DNA of 27,983 nt from Phaeoceros laevis (Eukaryota > Anthocerotophyta > Anthocerotopsida > Notothyladales). The position numbers and the translations under genes are program-made. The notes under the pieces were generated by a model. That model saw only the letters and a list, made by a program, of their open reading frames with translations, ran no database searches and was not told where the DNA came from. The stretch is from positions 1-27,983 of the forward strand of contig JBNGIQ010009562.1 of assembly GCA_049999765.1 (NCBI GenBank), given 5' to 3'. Shown piece after piece: positions 1 through 8,264 of this stretch (the first letter of the stretch is position 1; every line of letters begins with the position of its first letter).

Positions 1-644
1 AGTATGTAGAATCGAGATGCCATGGCTTTCATCTACTCGAACGAAAGACCGTTTGACTCCTGCCGGCGGCCTTCGGTCTCGCAATTTTACATGCTTCGCG
101 AGATGAAAACAAAAGACAGGTTCCCTACTAAGCTTATATAAACTTCCTTGTTTCTCTGTGCACAAATCACCTAATACCATTCTCTTATGGATAGTTTATG
201 AACAATTATCATAAAACAGTTTCCAGAAACTTCAAAAAAACTTCAAACTGCAGTGTTCAAAGTGTCAATGCTACAAATCAAGGCGCACGCGCATTTTTTA
301 CCTTCCGACAGTGCCTTTTAAACACGTCTGCATGGTCTTCCCGGATCGTTTATACGAAGGTGCGGCTGCAATCTTTGAGTCGGTAATGGAGACATTGCGT
401 GGAATATTATCCGTCATGTAAACCTGCGAACAGAATACAGCACACAGAGTCTGAAGTGGCCTCCTGCCAGTACTTCTGTAGTCATAGCTCTAGCCGTGTT
501 GAAACATTTGCGCTTGCTTCGTTCTGTAGACAAATTGTCTACATGGCAGGAACCCACCATAACACCTTTCGTCATGCTCTCGGGAAAAATCAACATGAAC
601 ATGGCGTACTTTTTGAACTGCCACTAAACGTTACCTGATGCCAC
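1..644. other. no gene recognised
   Basis: Only short unconvincing open frames occur on both strands, none with a recognisable motif. The stretch precedes the duplicated contig-end sequence at 645. Confidence 0.5.
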
Positions 645-727
645 ACCCTGGCTGTCATGTTACGAGTCCATGTTGTTCAACCATTCGTCGACATCGCCTA
701 GTGCGAGCTGAAGCTCCCCCCAGCGAT
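645..727. repeat. 83-bp duplicate flanking a gap, copy 1
   Basis: These 83 bases match 828-910 with two mismatches (T/C near 660, C/A near 692). The two copies sit on either side of a 100-N gap. This is most simply explained as overlapping contig ends (allelic or unmerged) that the scaffolder placed in tandem, not a biological tandem repeat. Confidence 0.85.
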
Positions 728-827
728 NNNNNNNNNNNNNNNNNNNNNNNNNNNNNNNNNNNNNNNNNNNNNNNNNNNNNNNNNNNNNNNNNNNNNNNNN
801 NNNNNNNNNNNNNNNNNNNNNNNNNNN
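728..827. other. assembly gap (100 N)
   Basis: A run of exactly 100 N, the conventional placeholder for a gap of unknown size. Confidence 0.99.
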
Positions 828-910
828 ACCCTGGCTGTCATGCTACGAGTCCATGTTGTTCAACCATTCGTCGAAATCGCCTAGTGCGAGCTGAAGCTCC
901 CCCCAGCGAT
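828..910. repeat. 83-bp duplicate flanking a gap, copy 2
   Basis: Second copy of 645-727 (81 of 83 bases identical). It overlaps the 3' end of the minus-strand ORF at 843-1352, so the C-terminal codons of that ORF are present in both copies. Confidence 0.85.
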
Positions 911-1352
911 GTGGTTTTATGGGCACCTTTTCTCCCTCGACGGGGCCATTTGTATTCACACGCAGGATGCCACGCTGCTCCATCCTGGCAACAATGTCCT
1001 TTGCAGACCTTGGTCGCTTCACTTCACTGCTTGTAGAGCTAACACAACCATCTGTCTCCTCCTGTTCTTCCTTCTTCCGCTTGGTCTCAATAGTCGGTGC
1101 CTTTTTGCGGTTCACTNNNNNNNNNNNNNNNNNNNNNNNNNNNNNNNNNNNNNNNNNNNNNNNNNNNNNNNNNNNNNNNNNNNNNNNNNNNNNNNNNNNN
1201 NNNNNNNNNNNNNNNNCTTCTTCCTCTCGGCCGCAAGCCCTCGCCATGTTCAACTGCGCTTTCCATTTCCGACGACCTTCAGATTCACCGCCGTTCTTAT
1301 CTGGATCGGAGTTAGAAATTTTCCTCATCCCCACCCAGGGCACGAACTCCAT
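843..1352 (-). CDS. hypothetical basic protein, interrupted by a gap
   Basis: An ATG-started minus-strand frame of about 169 codons, 34 of them hidden in the 100-N gap, so continuity across the gap is not proven. The visible N-terminal part and the part after the gap are rich in Lys, Arg and Glu (KRKKEEQEE type). The C-terminus, ending DFDEWLNNMDS, is more ordered. The terminal stop is TAG in this copy and TAA in the duplicated sequence at 645-727. I recognise no family. The highly charged composition and position beside a broken gypsy element suggest part of another retroelement, but that is inference. Confidence 0.35.
   Translation of the reverse strand: MEFVPWVGMRKISNSDPDKNGGESEGRRKWKAQLNMARACGREEEXXXXXXXXXXXXXXXXXXXXXXXXXXXXXXXXXXVNRKKAPTIETKRKKEEQEETDGCVSSTSSEVKRPRSAKDIVARMEQRGILRVNTNGPVEGEKVPIKPHRWGELQLALGDFDEWLNNMDS
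1117..1216. other. assembly gap (100 N)
   Basis: A run of exactly 100 N inside the hypothetical ORF at 843-1352. Confidence 0.99.
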
Positions 1353-1585
1353 ATCCGCTCTTCAAAGCTCTGCCGGTTGTGGTTTGTCGCTTGCTGTAAA
1401 TTGAACCCTTGACGCCTATCTGCCCAAGGACACATGGCTGTTGTTCGGCCGCAAGTGCTTGATTAGGACGTTCGTAATAGGAGGCTTTGCTACGAACGCT
1501 CTCCGTTACGCTACAAAGGTATTGCCTGGAAGTATTGCCCGGTAGTATACTTGTCCTTCGTTTTTTACAGCGTACGCGAGTGTAT
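1353..1585. other. non-coding; small hairpin
   Basis: No coding frame seen. It contains a perfect 8-bp inverted repeat, CGTTCGTA at 1469-1476 with TACGAACG at 1491-1498, separated by 14 bases. It may belong to the same element as the inverted repeat at 1586-1689. Confidence 0.4.
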
Positions 1586-1689
1586 AGCGCTTAGTTTAGC
1601 CGGTGCCGGGATCCCGGCGTGCGGCGGAATTTGGCGAAACCGGTTTCGCAAAACTACCGGCTACTTTTCAAAACCCGCTAAACTGCGCT
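1586..1689. repeat. 104-bp inverted-repeat (foldback) element
   Basis: The ends are imperfect inverted repeats: AGCGC..AGTTTAGC at 1586-1600 pairs with the complement of 1674-1689. Between them lie two perfect palindromes, a 14-mer at 1605-1618 centred on GGATCC and a 16-mer at 1634-1649 centred on ACCGGT. The element begins immediately where homology of the protease ORF to retroviral-type proteases ends (about 1690). It may be a small foldback or MITE-like insertion, or the terminus of a larger DNA transposon extending left. No target-site duplication could be shown. Confidence 0.5.
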
Positions 1690-2856
1690 CCCCACCCGCG
1701 CCCCATACAACCATGGTCGTCCTATTAGCACGGTATAACCAATGTTGGTCACTGGCTTCAACATCAAGTAGTCTAACAGGAACTTCACGCCACCAATGAT
1801 CGTTGGCACCTCATTCAATTGCCCTGTTGGCAACCTGCGTGATTGATCCGCCATACGCAGAATCTTCCGGGTGGGTTCAAACTCCTTGTAGCCCAAGCTA
1901 TAAGCTACCTCCTCAGTTATCAGATTGACACCGGACCCAGAATCTATTGGCACCTTCTTAACCACACAGCCCTGAATCTCCACATCCAGTTCTGGCGATC
2001 CTCTGTCCTCCATCTCCACTTCACGAACCGGGATCTCCCATCTGGACCTACGCTTCCTCCGTTGCGTACCTTTCAGAGCGTCCCTGACAATCTTACGATA
2101 CTTAGGACAATCATCCAAAAGTTGCTGGAAGCTAACCTTTGCAGGATTTGTCAACAGGTCCCGTACAAAGTCGTATGATCCCTGTGACACATCCCCCTTG
2201 GGTTGGACCTCCTTCGTCTTCAAATTCTCCTTCACTGGTGGAGGGGGAACCAACACCGGCATTGGAGGAACGGGTCGTTGTAGAATCCTCGTTACCTCCA
2301 CCGTACTGGGAACGGGCATTTTAGGAGGGGGAGACGGAGTGTCTTCCTTCCCTTGACGTTGTTCCCTTGTTTTTTTCTCGGCCTCCATGTTCTTTAGCTC
2401 CTCCTGAATCATGGACAAGGCTTTCTGAGACATGTCCGGCTCGAAGCGTGCCTCCATTTGCTCCTCCTCCGTCTCTGGAGGTAGAACATCCTGGTTGCGC
2501 GGCTCCTCGCTCCGACGCTTCTCCTTCTTAGAGACCGGCTTCTTCTTCTTCACCTTCTTCTCCTCCTTCCTTGGCTTCCTTGGAGGAGAAGTACTTCGCT
2601 TGCTCTCGCTTCGTGTTGTTACCTTGCCAACGAATGGTACGGTACTGACCGTATCAGTGGAAAACGAGGCCCCATCCAGCTTAGCCAACTCCTGCAATCC
2701 AGCTATCAATGCAGCCAAGTTGGAAGTGGACTCGTTTCGTCGCCGAACTCGGTCTCCATCCATCGTTTCAGCCATATATGTGGCTGTTTCCTCCGTTGCC
2801 ATTCCTACGTGGTAGATGTGCCCCTCCCTTGGGCAATCATCCACATCAATCCTCAT
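1678..2856 (-). pseudogene. retrotransposon aspartic protease ORF, 3'-truncated
   Basis: 392 codons. The N-terminal two thirds are low-complexity, Lys/Glu-rich (residues 100-125) and Pro-rich (190-215). The last 100 residues are a retropepsin-like domain: VPIDSGSGVNL puts the catalytic Asp near residue 305 (DSG motif, codon at 1942-1944), and the flap and C-terminal strand end in VLIGRPWLYGARV, the usual I/L-L-G-R-P-W-L signature. In intact relatives this is followed by a linker and reverse transcriptase. Here the frame runs into the inverted repeat and stops six codons later. It starts with an ATGA overlap with the gag stop (2853-2856), one frame away. This could be a genuine coupled or frameshifted gag-pro arrangement or the result of an indel. 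Confidence 0.8.
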
Positions 2857-4379
2857 CGTCGGGCCTCGTCCAAACCCACATGATGTGCTTGCTGTCCTCC
2901 CCTATGTGGAATCTCCTGATGTGGAGGTTGAGCAAACCTTACAGCCTTGTTACCTCCGTAATTCGGACACCGTGCATCACCAGGCAAATGGCCTTGCCCC
3001 TTGCAATCTCCACACTGTAGCACATAGCCAATCTGCCTTCGAGGATGTGGGCAGGTGTTAGAGTAATGATCAAGCGCCCCGCAGTTGTAACAGTGGCCTG
3101 GCGGTGGTGCCATCAACGGACGCTGCGACGGATGTGGTTGCCACTGCGCCCGTGAACTTGACGACATGCCAACACGCTCCCTCGGCTGGTACCGTTCGAT
3201 ATGAGCCATTGCTATCGGTGTCATCTGCTGCCCAGGCCTCTGCTGATTGTCTGCCACTTGATACACTGACTCCTCATACGGCTCTGAGTAGTAGTAGCCG
3301 TAGTCTTGAACCCATTCTCCTGCAGCAACCTGATGTGCATCCGTCTGACGGTTCCTACAGTTAGCACGAGAATGCTCTGGTTGATTACAAATAGAACACC
3401 AAAGACCAGAACGGTTAGGTGAAGGTGATCTCCGCTTCGTAACATCCTTGGCAATCTGCACCTTCAAGTCCTCAAACTTCTTGGCTAGATCCTCAATTAG
3501 GGCGACCTCCTTCCTCTTCCCTGCAGACTACTCATGAACCTTCCTCTTCGGAGGCGAAGACACCTGTTTGGAAGTTTGGTACTTCCGTTCCGTATCCCGA
3601 TGCCGTCTTCGTCTGTCTGACTCATATGACGATGAGTCTCCATCCGATTCTGACGTCTCGGACGAACTCTCCTCCGAGGACGAACTTGGTGAATCACTGG
3701 ATTCCTCGTGTCGGTTAGTTCCCCGTTGTGGCACCCTGTCCAAAAGAATGTAGAACCGTTCGATGTAGTCCCGCATAGACTCCATCCATTTCTTCCTCAA
3801 GTTTTTGATTTTAGCCAACACGCTGCTGGAGTGTGCAAGCTCGTTGAAACGGTCCAGAAAAGCTGCCTTCAGAGCATCCCAATCCACCGGTGGAGTAGTC
3901 CTCCGCATCAACCTATTGAACCAATGTACGGAATGCCCTCTGAGAAGTCCACCGAAGATTTCAATGCGAGAACCTTCCTCCCTGTTAGCCTTGGATACAT
4001 TCTCAAAAAGCTGGATGAAGCTCTCCACATCGTCATCCTCGTACTTCCCAAACAACGGATACCGCTGCTTAGAAATATGACCGCCATTTCCACCACCGGC
4101 TGGTGGAACCGGTACTGCCATAACTACTACTGGAGGTTCAACATGAGAGTTCGGTACTTCAACAACTTCAGATACGTCTCCCGTATCAACCTCCTCTTCG
4201 TACTCCTCGTCCTCAACCCGACGAGACGATCCTGTCTCAAGTGTGTTAGCCCCTCACACCTCAACCTCTTCCAACTCACGGACAAGATCCCGTCTCCACG
4301 CTCGTTGCTGCCTTGGCGTCTCGGGGGGTTCCCTCAGAAGTTGGTTAACCGATATCTTCCTTTGACCTCTTCGTCGCAT
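2853..4379 (-). pseudogene. retrotransposon gag with three zinc knuckles, two in-frame stops
   Basis: A single frame runs from ATG at 4379 to TGA at 2853, broken by TGA at 4254-4256 and TAG at 3528-3530. After an acidic leader (VEDEEYEEE type), the capsid-like domain lies at about 4060-3700 and contains GGLLRGHSVHWF and WDALKAAFLDRFNEL, typical of the Retrotrans_gag family. A Ser/Asp/Glu-rich tract follows. Three nucleic-acid-binding knuckles come next: CSIC..H..C (3357-3398) and CYNC..H..C (3051-3092) are standard CX2CX4HX4C, while CGDC..H..C (2967-3014) has six residues before the last Cys. Gag would package element RNA. The ATG chosen leaves a 145-base leader after the PBS; a shorter start at 4121 is also possible. 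Confidence 0.8.
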
Positions 4380-4523
4380 TCACCCTGACAAGCCCAGTAG
4401 AAACAACGGTAACCTCAGCAACGTTATACAACCTACACACGAACACCTGGTCCACCGTGTCCGTTCCTTCCACAGGTCCTCCTGCCACCAAGTGCCTGTC
4501 CGTTCGTCGCCGCTCCTTCAGAG
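4380..4523 (-). other. retrotransposon leader between PBS and gag
   Basis: About 144 bases lie between the primer-binding site and the proposed gag ATG. An open frame crosses this region and the PBS into the LTR (4345-4650), but in a different frame from gag and with no motif. Confidence 0.5.
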
Positions 4524-4541
4524 TCCCCGGCAACGGCGCCA
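4524..4541 (-). other. primer-binding site, tRNA-Asp type
   Basis: On the minus strand the sequence reads TGGCGCCGTTGCCGGGGA, complementary to the 3' end of plant tRNA-Asp including its CCA. Reverse transcription of the element would be primed here. Six bases (AGTTTT) separate it from the inferred LTR end at 4548. Confidence 0.85.
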
Positions 4542-4986
4542 AAAACTTGTCAAGGATACCACTATGTAGTAACCCAGGGCAAAGTTTATCCCCTTCGTTG
4601 TCGTAGTACAAGGGGTTTCGTTCCCACAGAGGACTCAATGGGAACAGCAACGGACTAAACAGGCACTAATTATAACTAAAACCACCAAAACCCCAGGTTA
4701 AGCCACCTGACACGGTGCAGAAACTACCCCACCGTCGCCAACGGTCGTTCCCTGAGAGTACTCCACTCCAACACTCTCCAACTCGTAGCTGACGAACCCT
4801 TCAGCACGGCAGACGTCTCGTCCTGCCCACAATCCTCAGGCTCGTCCTACGCCTCCCGTATCGTATCACCACGGACACCCTTCTGCACAACATACGGCCT
4901 CCCGTCCCGTCGGCGATCCTCGGGTATCCACACACCAATGGCGCCAACAAACCTGCGCCTTCGTCTTGTGCCGTTCAACAAACCCA

Positions 4987-5100
4987 AAGGTGTTCTGAGG
5001 GCAATTAGGCCTCCCCACGGTCATACCTATCTAACCTCCCAAGGCCACAAGATGTTCAAGGGATATTAGGCCCTCCCCAAGGTCACACTTGCTAAACCCC
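4987..5100. repeat. degenerate tandem duplication inside the LTR
   Basis: 4987-5038 and 5049-5100 align as imperfect copies at a 62-bp period, sharing AAGRTGTTC, ATTAGGC, CTCCCCA and GGTCAYAC blocks. Confidence 0.55.
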
Positions 5101-5710
5101 CTGTGAGCCCTATCCCTACAACAACATCCACCAAATGGCCGACACCATCAACAAACCCCACCACAGCAACATGATTGCCAAACATAACAATGGACACTCC
5201 CAGTCCATCACCCTAGCTACCTAGCTACACAGATCTGCTCCAGAGGTCCTTCCAGCCCTCCACACTCCAAGGCAGCCGAAGCACATCCCGGGATTGCCCT
5301 TGGCCTACTTGGTCCTCCAGCGCAAACCCCACTCTGCAAGATTGCGCAATGCCCTACTCCGCTGCTGTCACCAGCATTCCAGACACCACATGGCTCCAAT
5401 GTTTCTAGCCGCGAGGAGATGTTGCCCAACTCAAGCACTGCTGCGGAGCAGTACCGCCGCCATCGGAGATCCCTGCCAAGAATGAAGTCAAACCCCCCAC
5501 CACTTGGACTTAGGGGACCTGCAGACTCCTACTCCGCCTTCTGCATCAAACCGGAACAACACAACTCTTGGGGGCTAGCAGCATGAAGCAGCATCATGAG
5601 CCGCTACTCCACACTGGGCACACAGGTGACAGCACCTGGGGGATAGTGAGCTCCAAGCTTCCACTCCAAGTAGGCTAGGCACAAATGAACGTGAAATTAA
5701 GAGAGAAGGG

Positions 5711-5720
5711 AAAATATATA
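5711..5720 (-). promoter_or_regulatory. TATA box of the LTR promoter
   Basis: On the minus strand the sequence reads CACTATATATTTTCCC, a classic plant-type TATA box. It lies about 45-50 bases downstream of the proximal CCAAT box, and transcription would run towards gag. Confidence 0.6.
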
Positions 5721-5748
5721 GTGTGGGGTAGACCCCCCTCACTCTAGC

Positions 5749-5799
5749 CTAGGGAATCTGACTCCCATTGGCCAGTCAGATTTCCTAGCATCTGATTGG
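5749..5799 (-). promoter_or_regulatory. two CCAAT boxes, one in the loop of an inverted repeat
   Basis: On the minus strand a CCAAT box (ACCAATCAG, complement of 5795-5799 region) is followed by a second (GGCCAATGGG, 5764-5773). The second is exactly the 10-base loop between 15-bp arms 5749-5763 and 5774-5788, which pair at 14 of 15 positions. CCAAT boxes bind NF-Y in plants and animals, and the spacing to the TATA box fits a U3 promoter. Confidence 0.55.
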
Positions 5800-5991
5800 T
5801 CCACCTCACTCTATCCTACCCTTATCCCCCCTATCCCTCTAGGATAGGGCGGGCCCTTCTTAACCATCTAACCACTTTATTTACTTAACTACTTAACCAC
5901 ATTTATTTATTACCGGTCCGTACTAACTACGGCCTACGGACACTACTCAAAACACTCAAACACACAACACTCAAAAGTTCTAACCCATAGC

Positions 5992-6918
5992 TTACACGGT
6001 ACGTTCGTCCATTGCATCCGTTACCGTCTCGTTGTTGTCTTCCGTAGCTGGCTCCCCAGTGACCGTTGCCGTATCTTCACTGTCGCCCTTACCCTGCTCC
6101 AGTGGTGATTTCGTACCATCCGACTCGTCTGGCCTAGGAGAAGGTGGCTCCTCTAATTCCTCCTTTACCCTGTCCACAAACCTTTCCACTAAGGTCTCCC
6201 TCTCATTCCTCCATATTTCATTCTGCTGTCCTAGGACGTCCTGTTCCCACGACCACTCGTTTAAGGCATGCTTCTTCCAAAGATCATCCCCGTTCTCTCG
6301 CTTCTCGTATCCTGCCAGTTTGGCATTGGTGGCTGCCAGTTCTGCACTCCGTTGCTCCATACGGTCCTGAGCTTGCATCATCAACTCTGCCATGCCCTGA
6401 TGATTCTTCACCAAGTTCTGCCGTGCTTCTTTTTCCTTCCCCAACAGTTCCTGATGTTCTATGACCTCTGCATTGAGCTCCTCACACCTATCCTGCAAGG
6501 CCTTGACCTTAGACTCCAACCGTGAGCGCTGCTTCGCCATCTCTGCCCGCTCCTTCATCCAATCCCGGCTCTGCTTAGACAAGCGACTCAACTCTTCCCT
6601 GTCCTTGCTTGCCCTGTCTGCATGTCCCTTTATCCGTCTTAGCTNNNNNNNNNNNNNNNNNNNNNNNNNNNNNNNNNNNNNNNNNNNNNNNNNNNNNNNN
6701 NNNNNNNNNNNNNNNNNNNNNNNNNNNNNNNNNNNNNNNNNNNNAAACGGAAGCAACTCTGCGGACAACCACCTTGTCTATGGCATAGAATACCGTCCCG
6801 TGGCATCACCACTGGTCGTTGCCTCGTCTTTATTGTGCAATAGTGGAGATTGCACCCGTGCCTTCTTCTTTGCCTTATCATCCTGTGCACTAGCCTCCTC
6901 CTCAGCCTTCCTAGCCTG
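5992..6918 (-). pseudogene. coiled-coil protein, N-terminally truncated, gap inside
   Basis: The minus-strand frame is open from the junction at about 6918 to TAA at 5992-5994, apart from a TAG at 6778-6780 and the 100-N gap at 6645-6744. The region before the gap is charged (KAEEEASAQDDKAKKKA). After the gap comes a long heptad-rich coiled coil (about 150 residues with AEMAKQRSRLESKVKALQ and EELNAEVIEHQELLGKEKEA), then an acidic Ser/Thr-rich tail. If the TAA were also read through, a TGA follows eight codons later. No enzymatic motif is seen. It sits about 50 bases upstream of the inferred LTR start, so it lies outside that element. It may be the ORF of another retroelement, but no family is recognised. 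Confidence 0.5.
6645..6744. other. assembly gap (100 N)
   Basis: A run of exactly 100 N inside the coiled-coil ORF. Confidence 0.99.
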
Positions 6919-6920
6919 AT

Positions 6921-7450
6921 GGCAGCCCAGAGAGAACAGGTCCTAGCACTGCTGAGCCGGCATCCGAGAGCATTTGCCGAAAACTCAGAAACACTCAGCT
7001 GTACTACGACCTTGAAGCATCACATTGATACGGGTGACCATCAGCCCATTTTTGTGGCCCCATATCGATATTCTCCAGTGGAGGAGAAGATCATCCAGGA
7101 TGAAGTGGAGCACATGCTGAAGCTGGGTGTCATTGTGCCATCATCATCGCCATGGTCCGCATCTTGTGTCCTTGTTTCGAAACCCAAGTCTAATACTTGG
7201 CATTTTTGCATTGATTACCGTCGGCTCAATCAGGTCACGGTCTCGGAGCCGTACCCCATTCCTCTCATTGCAGACCTTCTGAGTCGCATGGGTAAGGCCA
7301 AATGGTTCTGCATTATCGACCTGGAAGGCGGCATATTGGCAGGTGCCCATGGATCCCCGGAGCCAGCACAAGACAACATTTTTGACACGACAGGGCCATT
7401 ATGAGTGTACAAGAATGAGCATGGGACTGAAGACAGCTCCAACCACCTGG
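6921..7450 (+). pseudogene. Ty3/gypsy reverse transcriptase fragment, frameshifted
   Basis: Translation gives the N-terminal half of a gypsy RT: VEEKIIQDEVEHMLKLGVI, then SPWSASCVLVSKP, then FCIDYRRLNQVTV and PYPIPLIADLLSRMGKAKWF, and the first catalytic block CIIDL. One extra G at about 7327 shifts the frame; the continuation AAYWQVPMDPRSQHKTTF and GLKTAPTTW is in the next frame. The fragment ends before the YVDD box, so it cannot be active. It is in the opposite orientation to the gypsy element on its left and abuts the coiled-coil ORF at about 6918-6921, showing a rearranged or nested insertion. Confidence 0.85.
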
Positions 7451-8122
7451 TGTCTTGAGGGATATATTTCAATGGTGACGATTGTGTCTTTCCTGATCCC
7501 GAGATTATCCCATGTTGCCCAATGCAGCCCTGCAATTAAGGGGTGGATAGAGCAGGTTGCTAACCCTTGTTCCAGTTCTCATTGTTTTAGCTTTAGCTAC
7601 GTTTTGATGGAACATGGGAAGCTTTCATGATGCTTTTGTAGTTGGGAGGAAAATAAGGCACCAGAGTAAAGCAGCAAGGCAACCTCTATCAAGCTGGAAG
7701 GGTATTGTACATCAGGCTGTAAGTGCCCGCTTGAGCATTCTATGATGATCAGGTTGATTTGTCTTACCTGTAGTATATGGACCTGGATCTGTGTTGAAAA
7801 AGAGGATGACCGTCCTTTTAGCCTTCCAAGGCAAACCACAACAAGCTGCAATAAGCTTGTAAGGACAGGTGTGATGAGCCTAATTAATCAACATCGAGTC
7901 ACTTTGTTGAGGCCTAAGTTGCAAGTATTTCATGGTCAATGCGAATGTGCATTCTACCAGAATTGCAGCATTGCCTGAAAGCAAAGGTCATGTGGTGTTA
8001 CACTGTGTTTGGATTTTGTTCTTTGTTGTATAAATTCTAGTCATTGATGAGCAATGACAATTGTGCTCCAACTCTTAGGAGGAAATGGTGTTCATGCATT
8101 CCTTCTCCAATGGCTCATGTAG
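7451..8122. other. non-coding, possibly importin-11 intron
   Basis: No convincing coding frame. If the exon at 8123 belongs to an intact gene, this is at least partly its upstream intron. The preceding exon should end in a codon completed by the first G of 8123, and I could not find it. Confidence 0.4.
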
Positions 8123-8264
8123 GCCCGAGGTGCTTCCTAACTTGCTGCGGAAGCTCCAGTCATCCGACATGTTGGTTACTCAGAGAGTGTACATGAGTTT
8201 AAATCAAATTTTGAAGGAGCTGTCTAGCAAAAGGCTAGCTGCTAATCAACAAAATTTTGCTGAG
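8123..8264 (+). CDS. importin-11-like karyopherin, single internal exon
   Basis: Between an AG acceptor (ctcatgtAG, 8121-8122) and a GTATCT donor at 8265 lies an open exon. Its translation PEVLPNLLRKLQSSD, followed by LVTQRVYM, LKELSSKRLAANQ and NFAE, matches the conserved N-terminal HEAT-repeat region of importin-11 homologues (family block: REWPDL..KELSTKRLAADQR.FAE). The leading G would complete a TGG Trp codon, giving the family's W-P-E/D. Importin-11 is a nuclear import receptor that cycles between cytoplasm and nucleus with Ran. The acceptor-side phase is 2 and the donor side is phase 0. Neighbouring exons were not found, so this is either a gene with long introns or a stranded fragment. 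Identification is by recalled family motifs only. Confidence 0.7.

Larger units (their letters stand above)
1678..5942 (-). mobile_element. partial Ty3/gypsy-type LTR retrotransposon
   Basis: Reading on the minus strand the order is LTR, tRNA-Asp primer-binding site, short leader, gag with zinc knuckles, then aspartic protease, the canonical 5' half of an LTR retrotransposon. It stops right after the protease, with no reverse transcriptase, RNase H, integrase or second LTR. Lineage is inferred only from the PBS and the PWL protease motif; tRNA-Asp primers are common in plant Ty3/gypsy elements of the Tat/Athila type. The gag frame has two in-frame stops, so the copy is likely dead. Truncation coincides with the inverted-repeat element at 1586-1689. 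Confidence 0.85.
4548..5942 (-). repeat. 5' LTR of the gypsy-type element (boundaries inferred)
   Basis: The 3' boundary is inferred from the PBS: the LTR would end ..TTGACA at 4548. The 5' boundary is a guess at TGTCC.. starting at 5942, giving matching short inverted ends TGTC/GACA and a length of about 1.4 kb. No second LTR is present to confirm either end. Inside are a TATA box, two CCAAT boxes, and a degenerate 52-bp direct duplication (4987-5038 and 5049-5100). No coding capacity is recognised in it. Confidence 0.6.

Noticed and set aside
414-602. 62-codon minus-strand ORF (and opposite 399-638)
   Set aside because: Both strands open over the same stretch, no motif, near a misassembled gap.
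1874-1885. tRNA B-box-like GGTTCAAACTCC
   Set aside because: It lies inside the protease coding frame, one consensus position is wrong, and no A box or cloverleaf is present.
3528-3536. Leaky-stop context at the gag TAG
   Set aside because: The following codons are TCT GCA, which do not match CAR-YYA, so no readthrough signal is visible there.
4345-4650. 101-codon minus-strand ORF
   Set aside because: It crosses the primer-binding site and LTR edge, is out of frame with gag and has no motif.
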